The position numbers and the translations under genes are program-made. This document shows positions 19,180 through 29,483 of a stretch of DNA of 64,000 nt, one piece after another. Positions within the stretch are counted from its first letter, which is position 1. Each line of letters opens with the position of its first letter. The notes under the pieces were generated by a model that was not told the origin of the DNA, did not search any database, and saw nothing but the letters and a program-made list of their open reading frames with translations. Source of the stretch: Amycolatopsis jiangsuensis (lineage in GTDB: Bacteria > Actinomycetota > Actinomycetes > Mycobacteriales > Pseudonocardiaceae). The DNA lies in assembly GCF_014204865.1 (NCBI RefSeq), contig NZ_JACHMG010000001.1, positions 1,488,001 to 1,552,000 on the forward strand, written 5' to 3'.

Positions 19180-20717
19180 GCAGCCGCCTTCGGAACGTCG
19201 CGACGATCACGGTGTCCTGCCTGGCGCAGCTGATGGTCGCGATCGACATGACCGTGCTGCACCTGGCCGTGCCCGCGCTGACCACCCAGCTCGGCGCGTC
19301 GTCCGAAGAACTGCTGTGGATCGCCGACGTCTACGGGTTCGCGATGGGCGGGCTCCTGGTCACCATGGGCAACCTCGGGGACCGCTTCGGCAGGCGGCGG
19401 GTGCTCGTCATCGGCATCACCGCGTTCGCCGTGGGGTCGCTGCTGGCCGCCGCCGCGCCGACGGTGTGGGCGCTGATCGGCGCCCGTGCGCTATTGGGCG
19501 TGGCCGGCGCGGCGGTCCTCCCGTCGACGTCTTCGTTGCTCCGCGCGGTGTTCACGACCCAGCGGGCCCGGACCGCGGCGGTCGGCGCCGGCGCCGGAGT
19601 GTCGGCGGCGGGCTTCGCGATCGGCCCGATCGTCGGCGGCGTGCTGCTCGAGCACTTCTGGTGGGGCTCGGTGTTCCTGGTCAACGTCCCGGTGTCGGCG
19701 CTCATCCTGCTCGCGGCCCGGTTCGTACCGGAATCCCGCAGCGGGCGGCGGCTGCGGCTGGACCCGCTCAGCATCGGGCTGTCGATCGTCGGCGTGGTCG
19801 CGGTCGTCTACGGGATCAAGGGCGCCTTCTACGCCGGGCTGTGGTACCCGGAGGTGCTCGGTGCCTTCGTGCTCGGCGCCGGCTGCCTGCTGGGGTTCGC
19901 CCGGCGCCAGCGGGTGCTCGACGAGCCGCTGATCGACCTGGACCTGTTCCGCCGCCGCGGATTCTCCGCGTCGGTCGGGTCGAACCTGATCTCGGTGTTC
20001 ACCATGTCGGCATTCGCGCTGATCACCAGCCAGTATCTGCAGCTCGTACTGCGCTGGAGCACGCTGCGCTCGGGACTGGCGTTCGTTCCCGGCGCGATGG
20101 CCGCGCTGATCGCCGGCGGGGTGCTGGCCGCGAAAGCGGTGGGCCGTTTCGGCCGCGCCAAGGCGGTCTCCGGCGGGCTGGCGCTGGCCGCGCTCGGGTT
20201 CGCGCTGTTCGGCTTGGTACAGACGGACACGTCGTACGCGCTGGTGCTGACGGCGCAGGTGGCGTTCGGCGCGGGAGCCGCGCTGACGCTGACGGTCACC
20301 GGCGACACGATCCTCGGCACGGTGCCCCGCGACCGCGCGGGCGCCGCGGCGGCGATCTCCTCGACGGCGTACGAACTCGGTGGCTCGCTCGGCATCGCCG
20401 TGGTGGGCAGCGTCCTGTCGGCGGTCTACCAAGCGGAGCTGGTGCTGCCCGACGGCGTATCCCCCGTACTGGCCGACCAGGTGCGTGAATCGTTCAGCGC
20501 GACCGCCGCGGTGGCGGAGGGCCTGCCGGAGCCGGTGGCGAGCGCGGTCCGGGCGGCGGCCGAGCAGTCGTTCGTCGGCGGTATCCGGGTGAGCATGCTG
20601 GGCAGTGCCGTCGTGATGGTGGTGCTGTCGGTGGTGGCGCTGCGGTCGTTGCGGCGGGTACCGAAGGTGATCGAGAACCCGATGGACGATCCGCGGCCGG
20701 TGGAAACCCCGAAGTGA
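19176..20717 (+). CDS. MFS drug exporter, DHA2 (EmrB/QacA) family, 14 TM
   Basis: 513 aa, integral membrane protein. Motif A is clear as GNLGDRFGRRRVLV after the second helix, and a motif C-like stretch (GVSAAGFAIGPIVGGVLLEH) lies in helix 5. Length and helix count fit the 14-TM proton-driven multidrug exporters. Start overlaps the acyltransferase stop by 4 nt, so it is cotranslated with the starter genes and probably exports the polyketide and gives self-protection. Its stop lies only 5 nt from the convergent LAL stop, leaving no room for a terminator between them. Confidence 0.93.
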   Translation: MSSRLRNVATITVSCLAQLMVAIDMTVLHLAVPALTTQLGASSEELLWIADVYGFAMGGLLVTMGNLGDRFGRRRVLVIGITAFAVGSLLAAAAPTVWALIGARALLGVAGAAVLPSTSSLLRAVFTTQRARTAAVGAGAGVSAAGFAIGPIVGGVLLEHFWWGSVFLVNVPVSALILLAARFVPESRSGRRLRLDPLSIGLSIVGVVAVVYGIKGAFYAGLWYPEVLGAFVLGAGCLLGFARRQRVLDEPLIDLDLFRRRGFSASVGSNLISVFTMSAFALITSQYLQLVLRWSTLRSGLAFVPGAMAALIAGGVLAAKAVGRFGRAKAVSGGLALAALGFALFGLVQTDTSYALVLTAQVAFGAGAALTLTVTGDTILGTVPRDRAGAAAAISSTAYELGGSLGIAVVGSVLSAVYQAELVLPDGVSPVLADQVRESFSATAAVAEGLPEPVASAVRAAAEQSFVGGIRVSMLGSAVVMVVLSVVALRSLRRVPKVIENPMDDPRPVETPK

Positions 20718-20722
20718 CCGGC

Positions 20723-23488
20723 TCAGGACAGGTACTCCCCGGTCAGGATCGCCGCGGCCAGCTCGACCCTGGAGCCGTAGCCGGTGCGGGAGAAGATCCG
20801 CGACAGCCGGCCCTCCACGCTCTTCTCGCTCGTTTCGAGCACCACCGCGAGCTGGCGGTTGGTCAGTCCCTCGGCGACCAGAATGGCCAGCAGGCGTTCG
20901 TTCTCCGCCGCCGCCTCCGCGCGGCCCGGGCCGGCAAACCCGTGCCCGCGCAGGATTTTCCGCAGCCGGGCGCGCCAGAACCAGGCGCCCACCTCGCCGT
21001 ACAGGTCGTAGGCCTCGGTGAGCAGCCGCTCGGAGTCGTACCCGGCCAGCGCCGCCCAGAGGAACGCCGTCGCCGTCTCGTACGGGACCTTCCGGTGTTC
21101 GCGCGCGATCTCCACGGCCCTGCGGGCAGCGCCCAGGTCGCGGTACACCGTGGCCCGGGCGAGCTGATGGCACACGTGCGCGCGGGCGGTGTCCAGCCGC
21201 GTCGCCGCTCGTTTCGAGCGCTCCAGCCAGTGCTCGGCCTCCCGCCGGTTGTTCCGCCGCACCGCCGACCGTGCCAGGTCGGTCCACAGCTCCTCGGTGC
21301 CCAGCAGGTAGCCGCCCGCGTCGGCGCTGCGGACGGCCGCGAACAGCGATGCGTCGGCGGCTTCGGCGTCGCCCAGCTTGCGCAGCACGGTGAACTCGGC
21401 GTGGTCGATGACGTGTGACATCGGCAGGTCGCGGGCGTCGGCGGCCAGTGCCCGCGCCCGCATCAGCCAGCCCTGTGCGCCGAGGACGCGGATCGCACCG
21501 CACACCACTGTGTTGTGCGTCGGACGGGACGGGGCGGTGCCCTCCAGCAGGGTGCGACGGGCCAGCTCCAGCGCCTCCGGCCAGTCGCCGCCGAGGTAGT
21601 GCATCAGGAACCGGTCGGGCCCGGACAGCTGCTCGACGGTCAGCCCGGCGGCGGCCATCCGCCGCAGCGCGTGCTGGTACTCGCCGAGCTGCAGCAGCAT
21701 GTCCAGCTCGAACCGGCGTTGCTCGAACCAGTGGGTCGGCAGGTGACCGGAGCGCCACAGGTCCGGGTTCGCCACCAGCGCGAACAGCCGGGACGAGTCG
21801 CCGAGCACGACCCCGCAGCCGGCCAGGAACATCGTCCCGAAGTCCGCGGTCACCGTGTTGCTGCCGCTCCACGCCGCGCGCCGCCGCTCCAGCAGCTCCC
21901 GCGCCTCGATCCAGCGGCCGGACATCATCAGCGCGAACGCCTGGTTGATGACCATCAGCGCGGGATCGTCCGGCAGCACCGGCGAGGTGCCGGCGGCGAT
22001 CTCGGCCAGCTCGCCGTGTTCCTCGCGCACGCTCAGCCCGATGATGAACACGATCGACAGCTCCTGCGCCTGGTGCGGCGCGAGGTGCGCGACGTGGTCG
22101 CGCAACATCAGGCGGGCGCAGTCGCCCGCCTCGGCCCGCCGGTAGTGCAGTGCCCGCGCTCCGCTGAGCAGCAACAGGGCCCCGGCACGCTCCGCGGGAG
22201 TGGTGGCGCGGGCGACCGCCGCCGACAGCCAGCGTTCGGCCTTGACGCCGTCGGTGAGCAGCACCCGCCTGCCGTGCTCCAGCAGCTGGGTCGCGGCACG
22301 CCGGGCGTCGACGAGCGAACCGGCCTGGGCGACCCAGTCGAGCAGGACGTCGTCGCCGGGCGCGGGGACAGTGCCGTCCCACGCCGCGTGCACGGCGTGG
22401 GCGGCGAGGTTGCGCCACGCGTAGGGACCCAGCCGGGACAGCAGGCCGTCGCGGACGGCGGGCACCCGGAACCAGAGCCTGCCGTCGCGATGGCGGACCA
22501 GCACGCGCCGGGTGACGAGGCCGTCGACCGCCGCCCGGACGCGGGCTTCGTCCCGGCCGAGCGCCGCGGCGGTCAGCGGAGCCGCCCAGGTGCCGAGCGG
22601 CGCGAGGACCGCCATGGCTTCGGCGACCTCGCGGACCTCGTCGCCGGCGTCGGTGACGGCGCGCAGCAGCGGATGGGCGGCGGTCCGGACCGGCGGGTCG
22701 ATCCAGTCGACGCGATAGCCGGTGCGGTCGACGATCCGCATCGCTCCGGCCGCGCGGTAGCCGTGGACCAGCGCGGTCAGCGCAGCCGGATTTCCCCGGC
22801 CCGCGGTGTACAGCTCGTCGGCCAGGTCGGCACTCGGCCGCGCCGAGATCAACGCGGCGACCAGCGAGCGCGATCGGCTGCGGGACAACGGCCGCAGCAG
22901 CCGCAGCCGGGCACGGCCTTCGGCCCGCAGGCGGGCGAACGCGGCGACGGCCGGCGCACTCCCGGGTACTTCGCGCCCGAGGCGCAGGGTCGCCACGACC
23001 GCGATCCGCGGTTCGCCGGCGCACAGCCGCAGCAGAGGCTCCAGCAGGCTCGCGGAACCGGCGTCCAGCCACTGAACATCGTCGATGAGGACGACGAGCG
23101 GACCGCGGGCCCGCACCAGGGGTGGCAGCGCGGTCGCGACCATCGCGGCGGCATCCGGCCGCGGCCCGGGCACAGCGCTCACTTGAGCAAGCACGGCCGA
23201 CACCGGCGGCACGGCCGGTTCGTCGTCCGGCCGTCCCGCCGCCAGCTGGTTCAGCAGGCGGAACACCGCACCGAACGACAGTTCCCGGTCGAGTTCGGCC
23301 AAGTGCAGCACGAGCACGGTCGCCGAGTCCGCCAGTTCGGTGGCGAGCCGGTCGAGCACCGTGCTCCGGCCGCTGCCGGGCTCGCCCGCGAGCACGGTGA
23401 GCGGGGTGCCGCCGACCGCCACCTCTTCGGCGAGGGCGCTGACCTCCTCGGCTCCGGTGCCCGTCCGAGCGCCCATCTCCACGGTCAT
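20723..23488 (-). CDS. LAL-family LuxR transcriptional regulator 1
   Basis: 921 aa. N-terminal ATPase: Walker A-like GEPGSGRST (residues 35-43, Arg where Lys is usual) and Walker B VVLIDDVQWLD (132-142). A long helical TPR-like middle follows, and a C-terminal LuxR helix-turn-helix (about 860-921; GLTNRQLAVVLETSEKSVEG). Large ATP-binding LuxR regulators usually activate pathway genes in polyketide clusters. It is divergent from LAL 2 and convergent with the exporter. A second ATG at 23476 is an alternative start. Confidence 0.93.
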   Translation of the reverse strand: MTVEMGARTGTGAEEVSALAEEVAVGGTPLTVLAGEPGSGRSTVLDRLATELADSATVLVLHLAELDRELSFGAVFRLLNQLAAGRPDDEPAVPPVSAVLAQVSAVPGPRPDAAAMVATALPPLVRARGPLVVLIDDVQWLDAGSASLLEPLLRLCAGEPRIAVVATLRLGREVPGSAPAVAAFARLRAEGRARLRLLRPLSRSRSRSLVAALISARPSADLADELYTAGRGNPAALTALVHGYRAAGAMRIVDRTGYRVDWIDPPVRTAAHPLLRAVTDAGDEVREVAEAMAVLAPLGTWAAPLTAAALGRDEARVRAAVDGLVTRRVLVRHRDGRLWFRVPAVRDGLLSRLGPYAWRNLAAHAVHAAWDGTVPAPGDDVLLDWVAQAGSLVDARRAATQLLEHGRRVLLTDGVKAERWLSAAVARATTPAERAGALLLLSGARALHYRRAEAGDCARLMLRDHVAHLAPHQAQELSIVFIIGLSVREEHGELAEIAAGTSPVLPDDPALMVINQAFALMMSGRWIEARELLERRRAAWSGSNTVTADFGTMFLAGCGVVLGDSSRLFALVANPDLWRSGHLPTHWFEQRRFELDMLLQLGEYQHALRRMAAAGLTVEQLSGPDRFLMHYLGGDWPEALELARRTLLEGTAPSRPTHNTVVCGAIRVLGAQGWLMRARALAADARDLPMSHVIDHAEFTVLRKLGDAEAADASLFAAVRSADAGGYLLGTEELWTDLARSAVRRNNRREAEHWLERSKRAATRLDTARAHVCHQLARATVYRDLGAARRAVEIAREHRKVPYETATAFLWAALAGYDSERLLTEAYDLYGEVGAWFWRARLRKILRGHGFAGPGRAEAAAENERLLAILVAEGLTNRQLAVVLETSEKSVEGRLSRIFSRTGYGSRVELAAAILTGEYLS

Positions 23489-23703
23489 GTGGTCCAGTGG
23501 AACAGCTCTCGCACGGGCGGCGTTTCTCCCGGTCAGCCGACCGGGTGCGCCGAGGCAACAACGGTGCCTGTGCTGACCGGAGGCGGTGACCGGGCTGGAC
23601 GAACCCGGCCGCGGACCGCCACGCTCGGCTCGGGAAGATCATCAGCCGAGATCCGCGCCGCCGCAGCGCCTCGTCCCCGGCGGACGAGAAAGCCGAGGAG
23701 ATC
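23489..23703. promoter_or_regulatory. Divergent promoter region between LAL 1 and LAL 2
   Basis: 215 bp between two divergent regulator starts. GAGGAG stands just before the ATG at 23704. No clear palindrome or promoter box was recognised; both regulators' promoters presumably lie here. Confidence 0.4.
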
Positions 23704-26403
23704 ATGGGAGGCAGGGACGTCCCGAACGCCGGACCGGACGACGCGCTCGCCGTACTCGACCGGCTGCTGGCCGGCCCGGGTGCGGTGTGGGTGGTGCGCG
23801 GACCGGCAGGTGCCGGACGCAGCGCCGCGCTGGCGGCGCTGGCCGAGCGAGGAGCACGGGCCGGGGCCGCGGTGCTGGCAGTACCCGCGGGGGCCGATCC
23901 GGCCACCGCCCTCACGCGGCTGGGCGGCGCGCTGGCCGAGCTGCTCACCGCACCGGACCGGCCCGAGCCGGCGAGCCGCAGCCGCGCGGCGATGCGGCTG
24001 CGCAGCAGGCTCCGTGCCACGCCGGGGTCTCGCCCGTTGCTGGTGGCCGGCGACCTGCTGTCGATTCTGAGCGTGCTGACGCCGGTCCAGCGGCTGGTGC
24101 TGCTGTTCGACGATTTCGACCGGTTTCCGCCGGAGGTGGCCGCGGTGCTGGCGCTGGTCGCCGAGGGCGGCCGCGCGGCCGGTGCGGTCACGGTCGCCAC
24201 CGCTCCGGGCCCGGAGCCGTCCGGTGGTCCGGCGGGCAGGCTGCTCGCGGTCGCCGACGGCACCGTGGACCTGCGCCCGCTGACCGACGCCGAAACGACC
24301 GCGCTGCTGCCGGCCTGGACGACCGCGAAGGGGCGCACGGCCGTCGATCCCGGGCTGGTCACAGCCCTGCGCCGGGCACTGGGTCCGTTGTTCGGCAATC
24401 CCGGCACGGTCCAGCTGACGGTCGCCGCGCTGCGGGACGGCGGCCGGCTCGCCGTGGTCGACGACCACGTCTGCCTTGCCGACCCGGAGCGGCCGATCAC
24501 GCTGCCGGCGGAGCACCCGTTGTCCCAGCGGCTGCGGCGGCTCGGCGCGGCCGCGCGCCGGCTGGCCGCCGTCGTCGCCGTGTTCACCGAGCAGCAAGGC
24601 GCGGAACTCGACTGCCTGGCCGGGTTCGCCACGGCGGCCGGACTGCCGCTGTCCACGGCCGGTCCGGTGCTGGACGACCTGGTGCGGGTGGGCGTCCTGC
24701 GACTGGGCGGAGGCGGAGCGGTCGACTTCGCCGTGCCCGCGCTGGCCGACCGGCTGCGGCTGGAGCGCGGCCCGCGCTGGCACCACGAGCTGCACGCCGG
24801 AGCCGCTCGCCGGCTGCTCGCGCTGCGGCGGGCGGGGGTGCAGGTCGAACCCGCCGCGATCGCCCGGCACCTCGCCGAACTTTTACCGTCCACTGTGGAT
24901 ACCGAAGCGGCGGGCCTGCTCCTGACTGCCGCCGGTGCCGCCGATCCGGCGACCGCACGCCGGTACCGGGTGTGCGCCCTGCGGCTGCTCGATCCCGGCG
25001 ACCCCCGCTGTCCCGCTGCGCTGCGCGAGGTGCTCGAAAGCAGTTTCGCGACCGGCGAATACCGGTCGCTGGCCGACGACCTCGCGACCGTTCTCGCGCC
25101 GCGAATCCGCCATCCCGGGTTCGACGTACCGACCGCCGCCACCGCGTTCGTGTGGTGGCTGGCGGCCCTCGCGCACGAGCACCGGCTGCCCGAGCTCGAC
25201 GTCGTCCGGCCGCTCGCCACCACGCTCGGCACCACGGCCACGCGGCTGGCCGATGCGGTCGGCCGGAACGATCGGGCAGCTGTCGCTGCCGCGGCTCACG
25301 CACTGGACGACTCCGGCACCGGTCTGTTCGGCACGGGATTGGCGGTCCTGCTCGAGTGCCTACCCGGCGACCGGGCCGACGGGCCGGCAGCCGAGGCCGC
25401 CGGCGTCCTGGACTTCGTCAGCGTGCTCGACGCCCGGCTCTCCGGCCGCTACCACCCGCCGGAAACCGGCTTCGCGGCGGGCTGGCACGCGGTCCGGCGT
25501 GCCTACCGCGCAGGTGAGTGGGACACGGCGCTGTCGCTGGCGCGGGCGCTGGAGGGCGGCCGTCTGCGGTGGAAGTCCCCGCGCCGGCACCGGTTCGCGA
25601 GCGTGGTGGCCGCGGAGATCTCCGCCCAGCGCGGCGAGCAGGACCGCGCGGCCGGGTGGCTGCGCCGCGTGCCGTGCCCGGAATCCGCCGCCTACGTCGC
25701 CTGCGTGCGCACCGCGTTGCGGCGCTTCGCCGGGAACCTCGACGAGGCCCTGGAACGGGGCTGGGAGGAGTACGCCGCCTGTCGCGCGCAGGGGGTGTAC
25801 GCAGGCGCCGAATTCCTCCTTGCCCGGCTCCTGCGCTGTGCGCGGTCGGGCGGGAACGACGCGGGGGCCACGCGGCTGCTCGCGGAGCTCGAGCGCCTCG
25901 CCGAATATCGCCCGACGGCCTCGGTGCGGGAAACGCTGCTGGTGTACGGCGGTCTGGTGCGCGAGGACGAGACCGCCGTCCGTGCCGGACTGGAGCTGGC
26001 GCGGCAGGCCGGCGACGTGTTCCGGATCGCGCAGGCCTGCCTGGCACTCGGCGAGCTGAGCGCGGCCCCGGAAGTGTGGCTGCTGGAGGCGCACCGCACG
26101 CTGAAGCGGCTGGGCGCGGTGGCGGCGATCGCCCCGGTCACGGAACTGCTGGACCGGCGCCGGATCGCCGTGCCCCGCGACCGCGCCGACCGCGCGGCGT
26201 TGGCCCCGCAGGAGCGGCGCATCGCCGAACTGGTGGCCGACGGCCGCACCAACCGGCAGATCGCGGCGGCGCTGCGCATCAGCGAGAAACGGGTGGAAGC
26301 CCGCCTGACGGCGGTGTTCGAGCGCACGGGCTGTCACTCCCGGGTCGAGCTGGCGGCGGCCTGGCTGCAGGGCCGCCTCACCGCAGCGCCAGTCCCCGCC
26401 TGA
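23704..26403 (+). CDS. LAL-family LuxR transcriptional regulator 2
   Basis: 899 aa, the only LAL here on the plus strand. Walker A-like GPAGAGRSA (residues 33-41, Arg for Lys); Walker B-like VLLFDDFDRF near 130, with Asp-Phe in place of the usual Asp-Xaa-Gln-Trp. Long helical centre. C-terminal HTH about 830-895 (APQERRIAELVADGRTNRQ, then ISEKRVEARL). Both nucleotide motifs are atypical, so ATP hydrolysis is doubtful. The ribosome site GAGGAG is unusually close to the ATG. Confidence 0.92.
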   Translation: MGGRDVPNAGPDDALAVLDRLLAGPGAVWVVRGPAGAGRSAALAALAERGARAGAAVLAVPAGADPATALTRLGGALAELLTAPDRPEPASRSRAAMRLRSRLRATPGSRPLLVAGDLLSILSVLTPVQRLVLLFDDFDRFPPEVAAVLALVAEGGRAAGAVTVATAPGPEPSGGPAGRLLAVADGTVDLRPLTDAETTALLPAWTTAKGRTAVDPGLVTALRRALGPLFGNPGTVQLTVAALRDGGRLAVVDDHVCLADPERPITLPAEHPLSQRLRRLGAAARRLAAVVAVFTEQQGAELDCLAGFATAAGLPLSTAGPVLDDLVRVGVLRLGGGGAVDFAVPALADRLRLERGPRWHHELHAGAARRLLALRRAGVQVEPAAIARHLAELLPSTVDTEAAGLLLTAAGAADPATARRYRVCALRLLDPGDPRCPAALREVLESSFATGEYRSLADDLATVLAPRIRHPGFDVPTAATAFVWWLAALAHEHRLPELDVVRPLATTLGTTATRLADAVGRNDRAAVAAAAHALDDSGTGLFGTGLAVLLECLPGDRADGPAAEAAGVLDFVSVLDARLSGRYHPPETGFAAGWHAVRRAYRAGEWDTALSLARALEGGRLRWKSPRRHRFASVVAAEISAQRGEQDRAAGWLRRVPCPESAAYVACVRTALRRFAGNLDEALERGWEEYAACRAQGVYAGAEFLLARLLRCARSGGNDAGATRLLAELERLAEYRPTASVRETLLVYGGLVREDETAVRAGLELARQAGDVFRIAQACLALGELSAAPEVWLLEAHRTLKRLGAVAAIAPVTELLDRRRIAVPRDRADRAALAPQERRIAELVADGRTNRQIAAALRISEKRVEARLTAVFERTGCHSRVELAAAWLQGRLTAAPVPA

Positions 26404-26735
26404 GCAGCGCGCCGCGGCACTCCGGCGGATGCGCGTTCATCCGGCCCCACGGCCGCGCCCCGGCACGTGCCCACCTGAGCAACCCGCAGCCGCACGCGGC
26501 GAGTGCGCGTTCAGATTACGGCGGGTGCCCGGCTGGACAGTCCACGGCGGCGCCCCGGCCCGTGCCCACCTGAGCGCTCCCCGGCGGTACGCGTTCAACC
26601 AACCCGCAACGCCACCCCGGCAAGCACCCACCCAAGCCACCCCGGCAAGCACCCGCCCAGCCGGTCCACCGACGACGCCTCGACAGGCCTCCGCCCCAGA
26701 AACCCGCCAAGCCACCCGGGCGGTACCCCGGGTCC
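26404..26735. repeat. Intergenic imperfect repeats between convergent LAL genes
   Basis: 332 bp with no gene. A segment of roughly 100 bp recurs: CGCGCCCCGGCACGTGCCCA near 26453 and CGCCCCGGCCCGTGCCCACC near 26550, each followed by TGAGC and each preceded by a GCGTTCA element (about 26428, 26507; a third near 26591). A shorter pair, CCACCCCGGCAAGCACCC, occurs near 26614 and 26637. The CCNNCTGAGC element also appears at the stop of LAL 2, so the array may have grown by duplication of that gene end. No T-run terminator was seen. Confidence 0.6.
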
Positions 26736-29474
26736 TCACCCCGCCCGGTGCCCTCGCATCGCCGCCGCCAGCTGGGTCCGGCTCGAGATCCCGAGCTTGC
26801 GGTACGAACTCGTCAGGTGCTTTTCCACCGCTCGGACCGTCACCGCCAGCAGCTCCGCGATGTCCCGGTTGCGGCTGCCCGCCATCGCCAGTTCGACCAC
26901 CCGGTGCTCGGTCGCGGTGAGCGGGCCACCGTCGGGGGCCTCGACCGCCTCCATCGACGGCCGGATCAGCCACGTCGCCGCGCACTCCGTGGCCAGCCGC
27001 CGGCCCTCTTCGGCGTGTTCGCGCGCCTCCACGCCGGTGTCCCGCTCGCCCAGCAGTACGAGGACCCTGGCCAGCTCCAGCCGGTCCGCCGACCGGGCCA
27101 GCACCTCCGCGGCCTCGCGCAGCATCGGCACCGCTTCCTCGTCGCGGTCGAGCAACGTCGCCCGGATCCGCAGTGCCCGGCCGACCGCCGATGGCGCTCC
27201 CCACGCGAGAGCCCGGTCGACCTCTTCGCGCGCGACCGCCTCGGCCGGCTCCGGCTGGTCGGTCGCCGCGAGCAGCAGTGCGATCTTCGCGCGTACCTGC
27301 AGCAGCACGCCGTAGGCACGCCCGATCCGCCCCAGCTGGTGCGAGCAGTCCAGGTAGTACTCGATCGCCGCCGTGTGGTTGCCTTCGGTCACTGCCAGCC
27401 CGCCGTGCGCCAGCGACTTCAGCCACGGCTCGTGCTCCGGCGCGCAGTGCTCGACGACCAGCCGTGCCAGCGCCGCGTCGCGCTGCTCGACGGCGATCCC
27501 GATCAGCACCAGCAGCACCGCGGAGGTGAGGCCCAACCAGCCGGGACCGGCCGCGGTGAGTACGGCGAGCGCACGGTCGCGGGCCGGGCCGAGGTATCCC
27601 GACGCCTGCGCCGCCAACGCCTGCCCGGTCCAGGCGACCAGCGTCGGCAGGTCCGGGTTCTCCTCCCGGCCGCCGGCCGCGGCCACCCACGACTCCACGC
27701 CCTCCAGTGCGTCGGCCGCCGCCAGCACCGGCACCACGAGCGGAAGCGTCGAGTACATCTGGTTCGGCGACCCGGGTTCGCGTTCCAGCACCCGCCTGGC
27801 CAGGTCCACGACGGAATCGCGCGGGGCGGCATCGCCCAGGGCCACCAGGTGCAGCAGCACCGCCACCAGCTCCCGCTGCGCCGGCGACCCTTCGGCGGGC
27901 GCCGGTCCGAGATCCGCCAGCCGCCCGGCCGCCGCGGCCCCGGCGCCGGGCACACCACGCTCCAGGTACCGCAGCCGCGACTCCATGCGCAGCGCGGCCT
28001 CGGCCGCGTCCGGGCCGGGAACGTCGCGCAGTTCGCCGAACACCCGCCGGACCTGCCGGAGGTCCGGTCCGAGCCGGGGTCCGACCACCACCGGCAGCAG
28101 GCACAGCGCGAACGCGCGGTCGACCGGATCCCGCAGCAGCCCCAGCGCCTGGTGCAGGTGCCGGTGCGCGGCGGTCAGGTCGTAGCCACGTTCGACGGCC
28201 GCGAGGTCGACCAGCAGCTCGGCGCGATCGGCTCCGGGGTGCGCCAGCGCGTGCCGCAGGTACTGTGCCGCTGTGCGGGGTTCCGCGCCGGCCAGCGCGG
28301 CGCCGGCCGCGGTCCGCAGCACCTGCGCCGCCCACGGCTCGGGTTCGGCGACGGTGGCCAGGAGCTGCCGCCCGATCTGCTCCACCGGGCGACCGTGGCG
28401 GTAGTACACGTTCGCCGCGCGCAGGTGCAGCCGGTCCTGCTCGTCCGCGGTCAGCTGGTCGGCGATCAGGTCGCCGGTCATCGTCCCGCAGAACCGCAAA
28501 AGCCCGCTGCCGGCCGGATCCTCGAGAACGCCGAGGCGGCGCAGGGCGCGTTCGACGGCGTCGAAGTCCGGCAGGTCGAGCCCGGCGACCTCGGCGATCA
28601 CCGTCGCCTCGGTCGCCTCGCCGAGCGCCGCCATCGCCTTGGCGACCGTGCGGACCGCTTCGGGCTGGGCACGCAGGCAGCGCGACAGCCGGGCCGCGGC
28701 CGGCGAAGACCACAGGGCGGGCAGTTCGGCGGTGACCTCGGCGACCGGACGCAACCCGTGCCCCAGCACGGCGTTGACCAGTGCCTCCAGCAGCATCGGC
28801 AGACCGCCGGTCCGGGCGTGGCACGCTGCCGCGAACTCGTCCTCGGGCGGTTCTCCGCACCGGAGCGTCAGGTACGCGCGGACACCCGCGGGCGAGAGCG
28901 GGGTGGCGGATATCCGCCGCGCCGCCGCGTGGACGATGTCCCCGACGACGACGTCGTCCGCGCCGCCGTCGCCCTCCAGCAGGGTCGCCACGAGCAGGAC
29001 CCGCATCCGGCCGAGCCGGTGGGCGAGGTAGGCCAGCCATCGCAGCGAGGCCGGGTCGGCCCACTGCAGATCGTCCACGAGCAGGGCCACCGGGCCGATC
29101 TCACGGACCACCTTGGCGAACAGCCCGAGCAGTTCGTGCAGTACGAGGTGCCCGCGCCTGCCGTCGGCCGGCGCGGGCGGGAACCGCCGCTCCAGCCGTA
29201 CTTCGGCGGGCAGCTCCCCCCGCCAGCCCGACTCCAGCAGCGGATCCAGCAGCAGCCGGACGACGCCGTAGTCGACCTCCCGCTCCAGCGGAGTCGCCAC
29301 CGTCCGCACGACCTGCAGCCCGCGGGCCGCCGCCTCCTCCCCCGCGGCGTGCAGCAGGGCCGACCGGCCGGTGCCGAGCCCGCCGCGGATGACGACCAGC
29401 TGGCCTTCGGCTTCGCGGGCACGGGCGATCGCCGCGCCGAGCGCGGCCAGGTGTTCCTCGCGCTCGATCATCAT
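26736..29474 (-). CDS. LAL-family LuxR transcriptional regulator 3
   Basis: 912 aa. Walker A-like GGLGTGRSA (residues 31-39, Arg for Lys), Walker B VALLVDDLQWADP near 130, TPR-like centre, C-terminal HTH about 850-910 (TATEHRVVELAMAGSRNRD, then VTVRAVEKHL). Starts 9 nt after the stop of LAL 4, so it is the last gene of a three-LAL operon (LAL 5, 4, 3). Two consecutive ATG codons begin the frame; either could serve. Confidence 0.93.
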   Translation of the reverse strand: MMIEREEHLAALGAAIARAREAEGQLVVIRGGLGTGRSALLHAAGEEAAARGLQVVRTVATPLEREVDYGVVRLLLDPLLESGWRGELPAEVRLERRFPPAPADGRRGHLVLHELLGLFAKVVREIGPVALLVDDLQWADPASLRWLAYLAHRLGRMRVLLVATLLEGDGGADDVVVGDIVHAAARRISATPLSPAGVRAYLTLRCGEPPEDEFAAACHARTGGLPMLLEALVNAVLGHGLRPVAEVTAELPALWSSPAAARLSRCLRAQPEAVRTVAKAMAALGEATEATVIAEVAGLDLPDFDAVERALRRLGVLEDPAGSGLLRFCGTMTGDLIADQLTADEQDRLHLRAANVYYRHGRPVEQIGRQLLATVAEPEPWAAQVLRTAAGAALAGAEPRTAAQYLRHALAHPGADRAELLVDLAAVERGYDLTAAHRHLHQALGLLRDPVDRAFALCLLPVVVGPRLGPDLRQVRRVFGELRDVPGPDAAEAALRMESRLRYLERGVPGAGAAAAGRLADLGPAPAEGSPAQRELVAVLLHLVALGDAAPRDSVVDLARRVLEREPGSPNQMYSTLPLVVPVLAAADALEGVESWVAAAGGREENPDLPTLVAWTGQALAAQASGYLGPARDRALAVLTAAGPGWLGLTSAVLLVLIGIAVEQRDAALARLVVEHCAPEHEPWLKSLAHGGLAVTEGNHTAAIEYYLDCSHQLGRIGRAYGVLLQVRAKIALLLAATDQPEPAEAVAREEVDRALAWGAPSAVGRALRIRATLLDRDEEAVPMLREAAEVLARSADRLELARVLVLLGERDTGVEAREHAEEGRRLATECAATWLIRPSMEAVEAPDGGPLTATEHRVVELAMAGSRNRDIAELLAVTVRAVEKHLTSSYRKLGISSRTQLAAAMRGHRAG

Positions 29475-29483
29475 GACGCCGGA

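Noticed and set aside
19491..25241. 1916-codon minus-strand frame across the exporter and LAL region
   Set aside because: It runs antisense to the exporter and LAL 2 and out of frame with LAL 1, all of which have clear motifs; its translation is Arg/Ala/Gly low complexity.
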